A DNA stretch of 64,000 nt from Agapanthus africanus (GCA_030015575.1 JASDDO010000006.1:373200137-373264136); one strand, 5' to 3'. Counted from the stretch's first letter, positions 44,215-56,619 are shown. Program-made: numbers and translations. The notes: generated by a model from the letters alone, not told the origin.

Positions 44215-46441
44215 TGTTGGAGATAGTGCCCTCAGAGTCAATTATTAGGTCACAGGTACGTGATTGTAATGATTGAGGGAGGACCTATCCCGGTAGGACA
44301 GTCTTACTCGAGATGATAGTATGCTATCTGGTTTACCTTTATCATCGTGTACTGCTTTAGGTGACCTGACACGTCGCTATTACACGTTGATAGAGCCCCT
44401 AGGATTCTTGCTTGACCACCAGCAGTATGAGGGCGATCATATAAGTGGGAGCTGGGAGTCTACAAGCATATCCTTAAAAGGTCCCTAGTCGTGGGAGTTT
44501 CGAGACCGGGCATCGATACTCCATTAGTAGACTAGTGTATACAGTCGAGACCCCGACGAGGGGCGGTGGCCGGTCTCACAAGCCACTGGTGTCAGTTGGA
44601 TCACCTGAGATGTATACAGGTGCTCATTGGGTTATGAGTACACCGGACAGGACTCGCCGGGAACATGCTAGTTGGTCATATACCAGACGTCAGATGGCAG
44701 TTCCCTGGTGACATGTGTGCAGGTTAGTTCATCGACCTGGGGATCGTCATTTGTCTCGTGTGAGTTCCCACTGTACTTTGATTACTACCCTACCACGGCT
44801 CAAAGGAGTCGTGCAAACAGGTTTTAGTTGGGTACAGTCCCGAGCCACATGGAGGCAGTGAGCGTATCTTCAGGGGTTCGTCTCTCCCGGTATTGGGGGT
44901 GAGGTCGTGCTGTGTCTAGGAGAGCCATTACACAAAGTCCTTGGCCAAGGCAAGGAGATTTACTGGTAGGTATTCCAGTAGTATCTCAGGGTGTTCTGGG
45001 CTACACTCCGACACGACTTGTACCGCTTTTGGGGGTCTGACTTTTACCAACCCCCTAGGCCCGCCATGCGATACTCATAGACGAACGGACCGGACTGCAC
45101 GGATATTGTCACTGACAGGCTCAGTAGGGTGTCAGGATGAGTTTACTCATCGACGTCCCTTTTGGTCAATAGCTGGTGGCCCGTCACGTATTGGCTTATA
45201 CCTCTGACGTGCTAGTGGTTAAATCCACAGCCATAGTATTGACGAGTCTTTAGAGTCCACCACACTTTAAGTTACTCAAGTTTCGGGCGAAACGCTGTAG
45301 AGGCCGTATGGAGATATGGCAGGGTCCGATCAGATACGTGCGGTATTGCACGGATCAGGATCGGACGGTTTGTACTAGTAGCCGTATAGGTTTATGGCAG
45401 GGTTCGATCAGATACGTGCGGTATTGCACGGATCAGGATCGAACGGATATTACTAGCCGGCTTTGGTTTAAGCCGGTCCTAGTTTAGTACAGTGTAGATT
45501 TTGTCTCTTTGCATTTGTATCCGGACGGAATACAGATGCGGGTGTGTATGCACAGTATCGGGGTTTTCCTGTAATTTATTACGGGACCAGTTTTCTGGAG
45601 TTGCCAGTTTGCATTCCGTTCCGGCCGGTTTTCCTTTGTTCTTTCCCGGCCGGACTTTTTCGATGGAGGGGGTTATTTGCAGTTTTGCAAATAACACTTT
45701 GTGGGGGGTTTCTTGCAATTGTATTGATTATGATGGCTTTCATATCTTGCACCATTGACTTGCTTTTTATTGTGATTGAAAGGGTATGGGTTGAATAGTA
45801 GAACAAGTATGGTTCATGTTTGTTTGTGGTCACCTCTTCACTTCTCCTACACTCACCTCCCTTCTAGCTTCATATGGTTTTTTCTCCACCCTTTATTCTC
45901 ACTTGATGATAAGTCTTTCATGGTTGTGAGAAGAAGAAGAGAGAGCTTCATTCATGAGAGTTTTCTTTCTTGATCTAGTTTTCATGCTAGAAAAATGCAA
46001 GCACCATTTTTCTAATCCTTGTTTCCTCCATCATCCTCATTGGCAACAACATAACCCCAAAGAGACAAGCATCTTCTACACTACATTCTACAGCCTATCT
46101 TGAGCATGTCGAGTTGCCGGCTTCATGCTCGAGTTGCCTCGGTATTGAGGCGGGAGCCCGTAAAAGACGAAGGCGATGTGGTGCCCTTTCCGGCGAGGAG
46201 GCGACGATGTGGAGCCAAGACTTTCCGCGGGAGATCGGGATGATGAAGAGAAGACCGGAGGACTTGGATCGTCGGTATATCTCTATTCCCTTTCTTATTA
46301 GTAGCGTAGACTTGTTAATGGTTACGATCCGGAGTTTAGTGCGCGGTGGTGCCGGTTTGCAAAGTCCGCAAAATTAAAGTTTTTCACCGCTTCCGCATTC
46401 CGGCGTCGGATTGACGGCCGGGGCGCCGCCGTGCACTTACA
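44215..46441 (+). repeat. C2 3' LTR
   Basis: 2,227 bp, followed by GGGTA. Contains the hairpin pair at 45324-45366 and 45402-45444. Differences from the 5' LTR are mostly single-base insertions or deletions in short runs. Confidence 0.92.
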
Positions 46442-46582
46442 GGGTAGAGTTAAGTAATTGCGGCTATGATACCGCGGCATAGCTACAATACGGTACTCTA
46501 TTTAAGTATCTTGGAGTTCTAGCCTTGATCCACATTCAGAATCTACCATCATGCTAATATTGGGTGTTTTGAGTTCAGGATT

Positions 46583-47168
46583 ATGACAGGTAAGAAGTTG
46601 AAGACGTACCAGAGGCGTGTGAACGAAGCCGCCATGCTTGGAGTGATAAGAGGAATGCTGGAAATCAAAGAAATAGACCGAGCTGATCCAGCAGCAAGCG
46701 GACTCGTTTCAGGAAGGTTTGCAGATCGTTCAGCAGTCTGTGAACGAGGTTGGAACTAGACCAGTTGACCGAGTAGGGACTGTAGCAGATTTCAGACGTT
46801 TGGGTCCTACTACTTTCACTGGTCTGGAGGAGCCGTTGCCAGCTGAACAGTGGCTAGTGGACACGGAGAATTTGCTGATTGCGGCACAGATTCCAGAGGA
46901 CAAAGGAGTTGTTGTGGTGCGCATTCAGCTAGTGGATTACGCCCGAAAGTGATGGCTTGTGGAGGAGACCCGCTTGCCCAAGCCGATCAGTTGGGCGGAG
47001 TTTTCTAAGAGTCCCTGGAGAAATTCTTCCCGCAGACTGCGCGGAGGAAAAGGAAGAGAAGTTCTTCGGACTAAGGCAGAATGGAGCGCCCGTGGACGTG
47101 CATGCAGCAGAATGGACGAGACTCAGTAGTCTCGCTGGACCTTTCGCTGTCAACGATGCAGACAGCAG
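46583..47168 (+). pseudogene. G2 gag remnant
   Basis: ATG at 46583 (MTGKKLKTYQRR) runs into a frameshift near 46700. The shifted frame then reads FRRLGPTTFTGLEEPLPAEQ and QIPEDKGVVVVRIQLVDYAR, typical of chromovirus gag, before a stop at about 46950. The capsid C-terminus, CCHC knuckle and protease are missing; sequence goes almost directly to the RT region. Confidence 0.75.
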
Positions 47169-47240
47169 TTGCGGGAAGGAAGCAGTTCTGTCGGGCCAGT
47201 CGAGTTTAGGGCTAGGCCGACAAACAGTGTTCTTGCAGCT

Positions 47241-50147
47241 ATGGAAGTTGATAGTAATGAAGAGCCGGCAGTTGTTCGCGACTTTATGGATGTATTTGAA
47301 GATATATCGGGCTTACCGCCGAAGCGAGATGTGGAGTTTGCGATTGACCTTATTCCTGGTACAGCGCCAGTATCAAAATCTTATTATCCGATGGCACCGG
47401 TGGAATTGGAAGAAGTTAAGAAACAAGTTGGTGAATTACTCGAGAAGGGATGGATTCGAAGCAGCAACTCGCCTTGGGGAGCCCCAGTTCTTTTAGTAAA
47501 GAAGAAGGATGGCACGAGGAGGATGTGCATTGATTATCGAGAATTGGACCGGGTGACTATTAAGAACAAGTACCCGATCCCTCGCATTGGAGAACTTTTT
47601 GAGCGGCTTAGTGGCGCGAGGGTATTCTCGAAACTGGATTTGCGATCAGGATACCATCAGGTCCGAGTGAAAGCAGAAGACATTTGCAAGACGGCGTTTC
47701 GAACTCGATATGGACATTTCGAGTATCTGGTGATGCCCTTCGGAGTAACGAATGCGCCAGCAATATTCATGGATTTGATGAACAGAATCTTTTCACCATT
47801 CTTGGACCAGTTTATTGTAGTATTCATTGACGATATCCTGGTGTACTTGAAGAGCCCGGAGGAGCATGCTGAGCATTTAAAGATCGCACTGCAGACGCTG
47901 AGACAGGAGAAATTGTATGCGAAGATGAGTAAGTGCGAATTTTGGCTGGAAGAAATAAAATTTCTGGGGCATGTTGTGTCGGGCGATGGAATCGCCGTCG
48001 ATCCCGAAAAGATTGCAGCAGTTCGAGATTGGCCTATTCTAAGGAATGTAGCTGAGATAAGAAGTTTTCTTGGATTAGCCGGATACTACAGGAGATTTGT
48101 GGAGAACTTCGATCGTTTGGCAGAGCCGTTAACCAAGCTTACGCGCAAGGAGGTACCGTTTGTTTGGACGGATGGATGTGCATTGGCCTTCGAGACGTTG
48201 AAGCAGAAGTTGATAACCGCCCCTATCCTAACCGTACCAGATAATTCAGGAGGACTGGTGATTCACAGCGACGCATCTGGAAAAGGATTGGGATGTGTTT
48301 TGAGGCAGAATGGGAAAGTCGTCGCTTACGCATCGAGACAACTGAAGACTCATGAGAAGAATTATCCGACTCATGACTTGGAGCTTGCAGCCGTGATCTT
48401 CGCCCTGAAGATTTGGAGACACTACCTTTTAGGCGAGAGAGTCGAAGTCTTTACAGATCACAAAAGTTTGAAGTATGTGTTCACTCAGAAGGAGTTGAAC
48501 ATGAGGCAACGCAGATGGTTGGAGCTGATGGCTGACTACGACCTTGATCTTAAGTACCATCCGGGAAAAGTTAACGTCGTGCCGGATGCGCTTAGTCGGT
48601 TACCAGCAATTCAGGTATTGACTGCACAGAGGGAGATAATTGCGGATTTTCAGAGATTTGACTTGGAGGTTGTGCTACCACATGCTACGGGACAGTTGAT
48701 GCAGTTGCAAGTACAGTCGTCCTTAGTTGAGAAGATTAAAGCGGCACAATCGCAGGATCCTAGACTGCAAAAGTTTCGAGAGCAGGTTGAAGCCGGACTA
48801 CGAATCGATTTACTGATCCATGAAGATGGTTCGTTGAGGTATGGTAGCCGTGTGTGCGCGCCAAAAGGAGATATGCGTGAAGAGCTTATGAAGGAGGCAC
48901 ACAGTTCAGCTTACTCTGTACATCCAGGAGGGACAAAGATGTACCGAGATATTCGACAGCACTTCTGGTGGGAAGGTATGAAACGGGAAATTGCTCACTT
49001 CGTGGCTAAGTGCTTGGTGTGTCAGCAAGTCAAGGCTGAACACCAAAGGGTTGCTGGTTTGTTGCAACCACTTCCGATTCCGCAGTGGAAGTGGGAACAT
49101 ATAACCATGGATTTCGTGACGGCTTTACCGCGGAGTCCAAAGGGCAACAATGCAGTATGGGTGATTGTCGATCGGTTGACCAAGGCAGCTCACTTCATTC
49201 CTTTTCGGGTTGGTCAATCGACGGAGACTTTGGCAGAGCGGTACATGCAGGAGATTGTAAGATTGCATGGAGTACCGGTGAGCATCGTGTCCGATCGGGA
49301 CACTCGGTTCTTGTCGCACTTCTGGAGAAGTTTACAAGAAAGTTTGGGGACTCGATTGAAGTTTAGCACAGCTTATCATCCTCAGACTGATGGACAATCG
49401 GAGAGAACGATCCAGACCCTTGAAGATATGTTGAGGGCTTGCATGTTGGACTTCAAAGATTCTTGGGAGGATCATCTACACTTGGTGGAGTTTTCGTACA
49501 ACAATAGCTTCCAAGCGACCATTCAGATGGCTCCGTTTGAAGCGTTGTATGGTCGTAAGTGCCGTTCACCTGTTTGTTGGGATGATGTTGGTGAACGAAG
49601 GTTACTAGGACCAGATTTGGTGGTACAGACAGTCGAGAAGGTGAATACAATCAGGAAGCATATGAAGGCAGCTCAAGACAGACAGAAAAGTTGGGCTGAC
49701 ACGTCAAGAAGACCTCTAGAGTTCGCCGTGGGTGATTTGGTATTCCTGAAGATATCACCGACTAGAGGGGTGATTCGCTTTGGGAGTCGGGGAAAGCTTA
49801 GTCCTCGATTCGTTGGACCCTTCGAGATATTGGAGCGTGTTGGAGAGGTAGCATACCGTTTGGCGTTACCACAGTCATTGGCAGGAGTGCACGATGTGTT
49901 TCATGTGTCTCAACTACGGAGGTATGTTCGTGATGAAACTCACGTCTTGGATCATTCGGAGTTGACTGTACGGGAGGACCTAACTTTTGAGGAGCGACCG
50001 GTGGAAATCAAGGATCGAAGAGAAAAGGTTCTTAAGAACAAGGTTATCCCTCTTGTGCTAGTTTCTTGGGGTAGTCGATCGCACGGAGAATCCACTTGGG
50101 AGCGAGAAGACGAGATCCGGCAGAAGTTTCCTCACCTTTTCCTGTAG
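47241..50147 (+). CDS. G2 RT-RNase H-integrase-chromodomain polyprotein (968 aa, lacks protease)
   Basis: Intact frame from ATG 47241 to the stop at 50145-50147; the frame is open a little upstream (from 47169). [22 protein letters not shown] and FIDDILVY. RNase [11 protein letters not shown] and FTDHKSLKY. Integrase: an HHCC zinc region (HPGG...CLVCQQVK) and a complete DDE set ([26 protein letters not shown]). The C-terminus [15 protein letters not shown] and [16 protein letters not shown] is the Tekay-type chromodomain, which directs insertion into chromatin. The usual protease just before RT is deleted, so the protein could not be processed by its own enzyme. No frame damage over 2.9 kb suggests a young copy or activity supplied in trans. 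Confidence 0.92.
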   Translation: MEVDSNEEPAVVRDFMDVFEDISGLPPKRDVEFAIDLIPGTAPVSKSYYPMAPVELEEVKKQVGELLEKGWIRSSNSPWGAPVLLVKKKDGTRRMCIDYRELDRVTIKNKYPIPRIGELFERLSGARVFSKLDLRSGYHQVRVKAEDICKTAFRTRYGHFEYLVMPFGVTNAPAIFMDLMNRIFSPFLDQFIVVFIDDILVYLKSPEEHAEHLKIALQTLRQEKLYAKMSKCEFWLEEIKFLGHVVSGDGIAVDPEKIAAVRDWPILRNVAEIRSFLGLAGYYRRFVENFDRLAEPLTKLTRKEVPFVWTDGCALAFETLKQKLITAPILTVPDNSGGLVIHSDASGKGLGCVLRQNGKVVAYASRQLKTHEKNYPTHDLELAAVIFALKIWRHYLLGERVEVFTDHKSLKYVFTQKELNMRQRRWLELMADYDLDLKYHPGKVNVVPDALSRLPAIQVLTAQREIIADFQRFDLEVVLPHATGQLMQLQVQSSLVEKIKAAQSQDPRLQKFREQVEAGLRIDLLIHEDGSLRYGSRVCAPKGDMREELMKEAHSSAYSVHPGGTKMYRDIRQHFWWEGMKREIAHFVAKCLVCQQVKAEHQRVAGLLQPLPIPQWKWEHITMDFVTALPRSPKGNNAVWVIVDRLTKAAHFIPFRVGQSTETLAERYMQEIVRLHGVPVSIVSDRDTRFLSHFWRSLQESLGTRLKFSTAYHPQTDGQSERTIQTLEDMLRACMLDFKDSWEDHLHLVEFSYNNSFQATIQMAPFEALYGRKCRSPVCWDDVGERRLLGPDLVVQTVEKVNTIRKHMKAAQDRQKSWADTSRRPLEFAVGDLVFLKISPTRGVIRFGSRGKLSPRFVGPFEILERVGEVAYRLALPQSLAGVHDVFHVSQLRRYVRDETHVLDHSELTVREDLTFEERPVEIKDRREKVLKNKVIPLVLVSWGSRSHGESTWEREDEIRQKFPHLFL

Positions 50148-50205
50148 TTAGCTATCTTGTATTCTTGGAATTTCGAGGACGAAATTCTTTTGTAGTTGGG
50201 TATGA

Positions 50206-53200
50206 TGTAACACCCGAGCCCAATAATACTATTTCTGTTACTAGTTGAGTGTTACACATTGCTCATTCCAATTATCCTGAATGTTTGGTGCTTTTTGCTA
50301 AATTTTAACCGGTTAAGTCATTTTGGCACATAACAAATTTTAACACCTAAAATGAAATTAAAAATATCCATGTTGGCCTACTCGTCGCCACTAGTCGCGT
50401 GATAGCGTCCGCGCGTCGAGATTTTATCCCGTTCGGCGAAACGGGCAAGTTTGGACGACTACGCACGCGTGCAAGTGTCCGACTTGGGGGCATGCATTTT
50501 AATCATTAAACACCTCTTTTCAAAATTTGGAACTCGCTTAAAATCCTATAATTTGAATTTGAAACATTTGGGCGCAACCCGGACGCGATTTGGAAATGTT
50601 TCATTTAGCGCCGAAAAGCCCATTTAATTAAATAATCTAAAACGATTTAATATATATATTTCTGTTATTTTGTAACGTTCAAATCTTTTCTTAAATTTTC
50701 TTTTAAACCCTCTTTTTCTTTCTCAGCCAATCACGAGGCTAATCTCCCTCGTGGGCCCCACCTCGTTATCTCTCTCTCTCTCCGCCTCTCTATCTCTCTC
50801 TAATCTTCTTCTCTCTCTCTCTCTAAAATCTCTCTCCCTCTCTCCTATAATCTTCTCTCTCTCTCTATTTATATTTAAACAGTTCCTCGTCCTCACCCAA
50901 AACCACCACGAGAAACCCATCGCGAACCCCCGAACCCTCGCCGCCGACCTCCCCGTGACCTCGCCGCCGACCTCCCCGTGACCTCGCCGTCATCATCCAC
51001 ACCTCCCCAGCTTCGACCGCAACCCTCCTCCCTCCTTCCCGAGCCTGCAACCCAACCCCCGACGACACCACCAGCACGCATATCTCGCCGTCGCCGCCGC
51101 CTCCCATCGTCGACGACGCCAGAGACTCCCTCTCTTCACCCTCGTCACGACCTGCTCGTCTTCCTCCTCCTTCCCTCGCCGGAGTTGCAACTGCAACAGA
51201 GCCGACCCTAACACCAACCCTAGTCGCCGGGAAACTTGCCGTCGATCCTCGCCGTCGTTGCCAGAGCCACCTCCGACCACCTCCTTCTCCTCCTGAACAC
51301 CAGAGCAGGCCAACACCCCTCTACTCGCCGCACCACCCCTTTCCAGCGAACCCAGAAACTTTCAGCCTTCGCTGTTCGCCGTCGCTGCCTCGCCGGCGCC
51401 CCCATCGCCGCCTCGCCGGCGCCCCCATCGCCGTCGGACCCGTCGTGGTTGCCCCTGGTTCTTCCCTGTAAGCATCCCTTTACCTTTCCATTTGTGTTAA
51501 ATCCCCTCGCTGGTCTTTAGTATACGTGTATCGTATTTTGCTAACTTGGTCGCCGTTTTGACATTCCGCCGGATTCCGGCCGTGCCAACGTCTGGACCCG
51601 ACTCTCCAGCCAAGTACTCTGGTCCGTGTGGTCCCGCTGTTCGCTGTTTGGACTCGATCCGTGGCCCGTGCATCCGTCTCGTGTTTTCCGCCGACGTTGC
51701 ATTCGTGTTTTCCGGTTTGCGAAACTGTCGAGACAAGTATCCGAATACTTGTTCTAACATGCTAGCACACAAGATCAAGTCTTGCTATACATTTAATTAT
51801 CATATTATTTAGTATAACCACACAGTTGATGGTAATATCGATATTTAGTATAACTTAGAATTGACGGTTGCAAGTATCTTTAACATTGAATCATTATAGT
51901 AGTTTCTTGTAATTAATCGGTATGCTATCAATCCATACTTTAACTAACTAAACCAATTAGATCGTCCTTGCTTTATTCGTTAAATCATCCATGAGACAAT
52001 TATTATGCTTTAGTTTTAAATTCATGTAGCTTCATTACTTTCTGTTGTTGATATTGTTTCACCTTGTGACTATTGCACCCCAAGGGTGCTCGAATCTGTT
52101 AGTATAATACAACTGCATCATAATCATGTACCATTGTAATTAAATGACCATTAGTGCTGTTTACTTTAAATTCTTGCTGCTGTTACTTATTCGATTGTAT
52201 ACCTGTTGAGAGTACATACTCGATTACATTACATATTGACCCGACCCTGCTACACCTGACATATATTTACATACTGATGCACCGGACATGACACCCTGTA
52301 CATACCGACTCGACCTATTGTACTACGACCTGACTTGTTACATGATCTCATGCCTAATGCCAACAAACCTGACTTGGGGTCCTCGTGGACCATTCCTGTT
52401 GTCTATCCAGACAAACCTGACCTGTTACCTGATCCCGTGTTGGCATTAGTCCTTGATTTTTGAATACCTGACCTGACATACATAACTTGGGCGTATGGGG
52501 AAATCAAAGGTGAAACCGACTTGTAACTCAACAGTTCGATTCCTGTTCTGATCAGTCTTACGGGCCTGGCCTGCCCCGGAGTGATGATGCTGACATCACT
52601 CGCCCATCCTGCTACCTATTACTGCCTAGCGGCACGTCTCGGATTCAGCCCCGAGAATCTTGACCGTGGTCCCGGGCACGCACGGGATACTATTGAGTTA
52701 CATCGACGAGTCACCAATTGATTTCAAAGACTTTAGAGTAGAAACCTGATAGGACAGTTTAGTTACCACTGCACATTACCCGGCACCGTTATTTCATAGT
52801 ACTGCTTTATTCATGTTCATCCCTGCATTGCTTATTACCATGTTTATATTATTTTATTGGTTGACTTGACGCGCTGACGTCTGGGTTTTGCATGGCCCAG
52901 ATTCTTTACTACTGTCGTCGACCGAGCAGGAGTACTGCAGCCAGCAGGCTGATTTGTGAGTTATATAGTGGTTAGTTTACTTATTGCAATTTTATTTCCC
53001 GACGCGATCCCGCATTACGGGACGTACCTTTCTATTATTGCATTGGATCACTTGCTTCCGCACTTATTTTTCATTGGCTCTTATTATTATGGATTTGGAC
53101 ATGTGTTAGATTAGTTTATTCATCTTGTTCTTGATATCTCTACGGCCGTAATGTGACTGTGGATGTATACTTCCTACCCACAGGTAGCATGGTTGGCTAT

Positions 53201-53244
53201 GTCACGTGCCCAATCTTGCGTACTCTGGGAAGCGGGGCGTGACA
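50206..53244 (+). repeat. G2 3' LTR
   Basis: 3,039 bp. Compared with the 5' LTR it carries an extra copy of GCCGCCTCGCCGGCGCCCCC near 51408-51435 and lacks a 12-bp CTCATGCCTAAT repeat unit. Followed by TTCAT. The upstream flank (50166-50205) has the TTTCGAGGACGAAATTCTTT motif usual before chromovirus LTRs, but a G-rich polypurine tract is not obvious. Confidence 0.92.
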
Positions 53245-53249
53245 TTCAT

Positions 53250-54013
53250 AGCCTATGAGATTTTTATAGAGCTCGTCGAAGGTGATCACATACTCGGATA
53301 GCAGCTGCAATTTCTTTGAATTCAGGTTTAAAGCCGGCGAGGATGTGGAGAACAAGGTTATCTTCGGGAAGATGGTGATCGGCGAGTGCAAGATAGTCGG
53401 AGATAGATCGCATCTCTTGTTGGTTCTTGCTTTTAGACCGAGAGCTATGTTAATTGTTGATCAGACGTTCCTTGAGTGACATAACTCGTGAGAGAGATTT
53501 GTTCGCAAGGAGAACAACAAGTCGATCCCATACTTTCTTGGATGAGGAAACATAGGAGATATAGGGATGGATCGTCTCGACACAACTGCCGAGGATAGCG
53601 TTGAGAATGAATTGATCCTGACGGTACCATTGATGATAGTCTGGATTTTCAACACACTTGGTGTTGTCATTGACGCCAGTGATAGTCCTTGGAGGAGGAG
53701 ATTTGAAGCCGTCGATGTGACCAAGAAGATCGTGGCCGATTAAGACCGATTGAATTTGGGATCTCCACACGGTGAGTTTGTATGGGAAAGTTTTGTTGGA
53801 AAAGAGAATTTGGAGATGATGGGGATTACATTTTGAGAGGAAGCCATAGATCAAAATTGAGCTTTTAATCATAGGGCTCCAATACCATATGGACTCTTGG
53901 AGAAGGTAGTTTTTAGGATTTTCAGCTTGGTGAATATTGTGTTGAAATTTGCAGTATATATATACAATTATATGATGGAAAATAAAATCAAAATAGAAAT
54001 TTTCTATAACCAA
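53250..54013 (-). pseudogene. C5 gag N-terminal part
   Basis: Minus strand: [60 protein letters not shown], then LKERL and after a shift [12 protein letters not shown]. This is copia gag of the Ale type. Frameshift near 53450. The start Met is not certain. Confidence 0.8.
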
Positions 54014-54292
54014 TTTGGTAAGATTTGATTTGCTTGATTTAGTTCTGCGATAGCTGCACTCGTGATGGACATACGTTTGACTAGTATATCCTTCAGACGT
54101 CTGTCAGCTCTTTGTTTTTACTGAAAACTCATAATGAGACGTTTGGATCCTCTCCATCAGACGTCTGGTTTTGCTTTGTTGTTTGGACGGATCTGTGCAG
54201 ACGTCTGACACGCCTTGGTCATACGTCTCCCTCCTCTATATTATTTTGGCAGACGTCTGCAACGTCTTCTTCAGAGGCAGTAGTCACTAACA
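53890..54292 (-). repeat. C5 5' LTR with palindrome array
   Basis: Minus strand starts TGTTAGTGACT at about 54292 and ends CCA at about 53890, next to TGGTATTGGAGCC (53875-53887), an 11/13 match to the Met primer site. The TATA run at about 53953-53962 fits a core promoter. The upstream part (54070-54259) holds seven copies or near copies of CAGACGTCTG. LTR limits are inferred because no second LTR exists. Confidence 0.55.
54070..54259. promoter_or_regulatory. Array of CAGACGTCTG palindromes
   Basis: Perfect copies at 54094, 54158, 54198 and 54250; near copies at 54070 (CATACGTTTG), 54136 (GAGACGTTTG) and 54220 (CATACGTCTC). Spacings of 24, 42, 22, 40, 22 and 30 bp are close to whole DNA turns. 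The core GACGTC is a bZIP-type site; AGAC/GTCT also resembles the auxin-response half site. Binding is inference. Confidence 0.6.
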
Positions 54293-54431
54293 CAATGTTC
54301 ATTCAGCATAAATAATGATGAGCTGATACTTGGATTTTTTTTTCCAGGTGATACCAAATATCGCAGCAGCATCCTAATTCACTTCTCTCAACTACAAACG
54401 CTTCTCTTCTAAGCTTTCAGATATCTCCTTT

Positions 54432-54495
54432 CAAAGCATTGAGACAGTAACCAAAAACAGGCATTCAAAGCATTGAGACAGAAACTAAAAACAAG
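54432..54495. repeat. Short tandem duplication
   Basis: TTCAAAGCATTGAGACAG followed by a run of AAC/AAA occurs twice, about 32 bp apart. Confidence 0.7.
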
Positions 54496-54513
54496 CAGCG
54501 CACATATGACAAT

Positions 54514-54515
<2 letters not shown>

Positions 54516-54555
<40 letters not shown>
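54516..54555. repeat. AT dinucleotide microsatellite
   Basis: An uninterrupted (AT)n run of about 40 bp. Confidence 0.95.
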
Positions 54556-54557
<2 letters not shown>

Positions 54558-56619
54558 CTAGGTTACATGTACATAGCATGAACTCAAAAGAGATTCCAAA
54601 AGCCTTCAGTTTCTTTGCCTTCTTCTGCTAGCTCTATCCTTTCCATTTTGCAGGGGAAAATTCAAATCCTTTTGCTTATATATGTACCTTTGTTAGTTTA
54701 TTTTATTTTATTATTTTTTAAAATCATGCATTCATGCAATTTGAAGTAGAGCATGCAAAATGTGTTGCTCATAGTGAACACTTGCAAAGTCCACAAGGTA
54801 GAAGAACTGTATCTGGTTAAGAGCAGGCTGTGCTACAATCAAGTTTATTTACTCTGTTTGTGTTTGTTTTCAGCTTATATTTCCTTTTGCAGGATCATGA
54901 AATGAAAAACATTTGTTTCTTAAATGAAAGTTACATAATATGCAAACTAGAGTTGGAAGGGTTTAAAATTTATTTATACGAAGTTATCATGACTCTAGGA
55001 TCATTTCTATAAATTAGGTTAAGATAGATGACACAGACTATAAAAATAGATCGAAAATATTTTAACGCGAAACTCCATAAAAAGTTATCAACAGAACCAA
55101 ACCACAAACTCTTTCTCACATCGTCACGTTTCTTCATGCGTCTTGTGAAGTGGTATATCAGCTCACTGTTTCAATTGGAAGGCGACGTTAAATTCAAAAT
55201 TTCAATTTTCGACATATCCAGTAATTATCAAATAATACCGATATTATAATTTCAATGTCCAAAATACAAAAAATAACAATATTATAAAAACAAAACTAAA
55301 CTACATGTAATAATTGGCCGTAATATGCTACAATTAATCTCAATACTGCGAGTCCTCAACTGATTCAGTCGAGTCCAGAAACATCACATCAAATAAAACC
55401 AACACCAATGTTACAATGTACCTCTCATATGATTTTTTTTTTATGCCAAAAAATAAAATAAAATAAAAATCTAGCCATCTCTCAATCATACTTGAATCAT
55501 TCTCTCTCGCTCTCTCATGGTGGCAACCAAATAACCCAAAGTCTACGGCGTTAAAACCGAGCTCGTTGGAAAAAAAACTGTTCAATCTCTCTCTTTCTCT
55601 CTCTCTCTCTCTCTAAAAATGTATGCACAAAAGCCAAAGTCCTCTCTATCTTTCTCTCTCTTGTTTTAATTTGTCTCCGTGTATTTACAGGACAGTGCAG
55701 TTAATAAAAGCTGGAGAGTTGAAGGCAACGCAATTTATTATGAGAGAGATGATGGACCCAAAAGCAAAACAAACCCTAGCTAACAGATGAATTCAATTCT
55801 ATGCTTCTGTCTTGTCCTCAGCCTTAAAACTCTTTTCCCAAATGAGGCAACTCGAGCTTTAGCCCATTCTATATTATAATTAGTGGGCACACAAAATTAT
55901 TTATTGCCTCTCTATATGTCTATAGAGATCATGTTACTAGTTTTAGTTATTTTCTAAGGATTAGTCTAAGACTACTCCTAGTTAAATATTTTTGGAGCTG
56001 GCATTTGAGGATGTGCCCCTAAAAACAGGGGAAACTTTGGTGAAAAGGCTGCATCAAGTCTTAACGTGGAAAGGCCCCGTAGGTGCGCTGTAGGTCAACA
56101 ACATGTGTGTTAATGATAATTACAAGGATGTCATGTCCTTTGACCATTTCGAACAAGACATAACATATGTGCCTTCAAACTTGGGTAATTTGGATTCAAG
56201 AGTATGGCAATTATCTTGGTTAAAGTGCATTTGATTGATTGATCAATATCATGTAGTTTTATGAAGTCATAACAAGTAATTCCCTAGTGTTTTAATAGGG
56301 AAAACTTAAATCAGTTTGTTGTATGTTCCATAAAAGAAAAGTCGGCTGAGAGAATTCTAATTTATATTGCTTACGATTTTTCAGCTCAGTTCTCAGTGGA
56401 CGATCAGGTTTCAATATTTGGTTTGAAGCGTAATGGGGAACTAATCAGGATGTCTAGTTTTATTTTATTACATGTTTTGTTTACATGCATTGTTAAATCC
56501 TTAATTAGGGCAACCAAACACATCAAAACTTGATCCAATATAATCAGCTAGGTTTACTTAAAGTTCAAATTGAGCAACTTTTGCACCATCTTTAGGCATC
56601 CCTACCATAAATTAAAGAG
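54556..56619. other. AT-rich intergenic DNA
   Basis: No gene recognised on either strand; reading frames are short, without motifs and compositionally like the background. A CT microsatellite lies at about 55588-55613. Confidence 0.55.

Larger units (their letters stand above)
36266..46441 (+). mobile_element. Non-autonomous Ty1/copia element C2, nested in G2
   Basis: LTRs of 2,225 and 2,227 bp (36266-38490, 44215-46441) begin TGTTGGAGATAG and end CACTTACA. Perfect target duplication GGGTA (36261-36265, 46442-46446). It has a Met primer site, a polypurine tract AAGTGGGAGAT just before the 3' LTR, and a leader with the same hairpin set as C1. Protein-coding content is ruined although LTRs differ by only about a dozen substitutions plus a larger number of 1-bp indels. 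It therefore probably moved with proteins made elsewhere. Confidence 0.9.
32999..53244 (+). mobile_element. Chromodomain Ty3/gypsy element G2 (Tekay/Del-like), split by copia C2
   Basis: LTRs of 3,027 and 3,039 bp (32999-36025, 50206-53244) begin TGTAACACCCGAG and end GTGACA. Flanked by perfect target duplication TTCAT inside C5. Met primer site at 36035-36047. Between the LTRs are a broken gag, no protease, and an intact RT-RNase H-integrase-chromodomain frame. I count roughly 35-40 substitutions between LTRs (about 1.2%) plus several indels. Copia C2 lies between the primer site and gag. Confidence 0.92.
32332..54292 (-). mobile_element. Old Ty1/copia element C5 (Ale/Retrofit-like), split by G2
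   Basis: Minus strand. 5' LTR at about 53890-54292, primer site 53875-53887, gag at 54013-53250, then the gypsy G2 insertion, then gag C-terminus and protease at 32993-32332. Removing G2 and one copy of its target duplication TTCAT (32994-32998, 53245-53249) lets the gag frame run straight across the junction. Integrase, RT and the 3' LTR are absent, so the element was truncated at about 32332. Confidence 0.75.
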
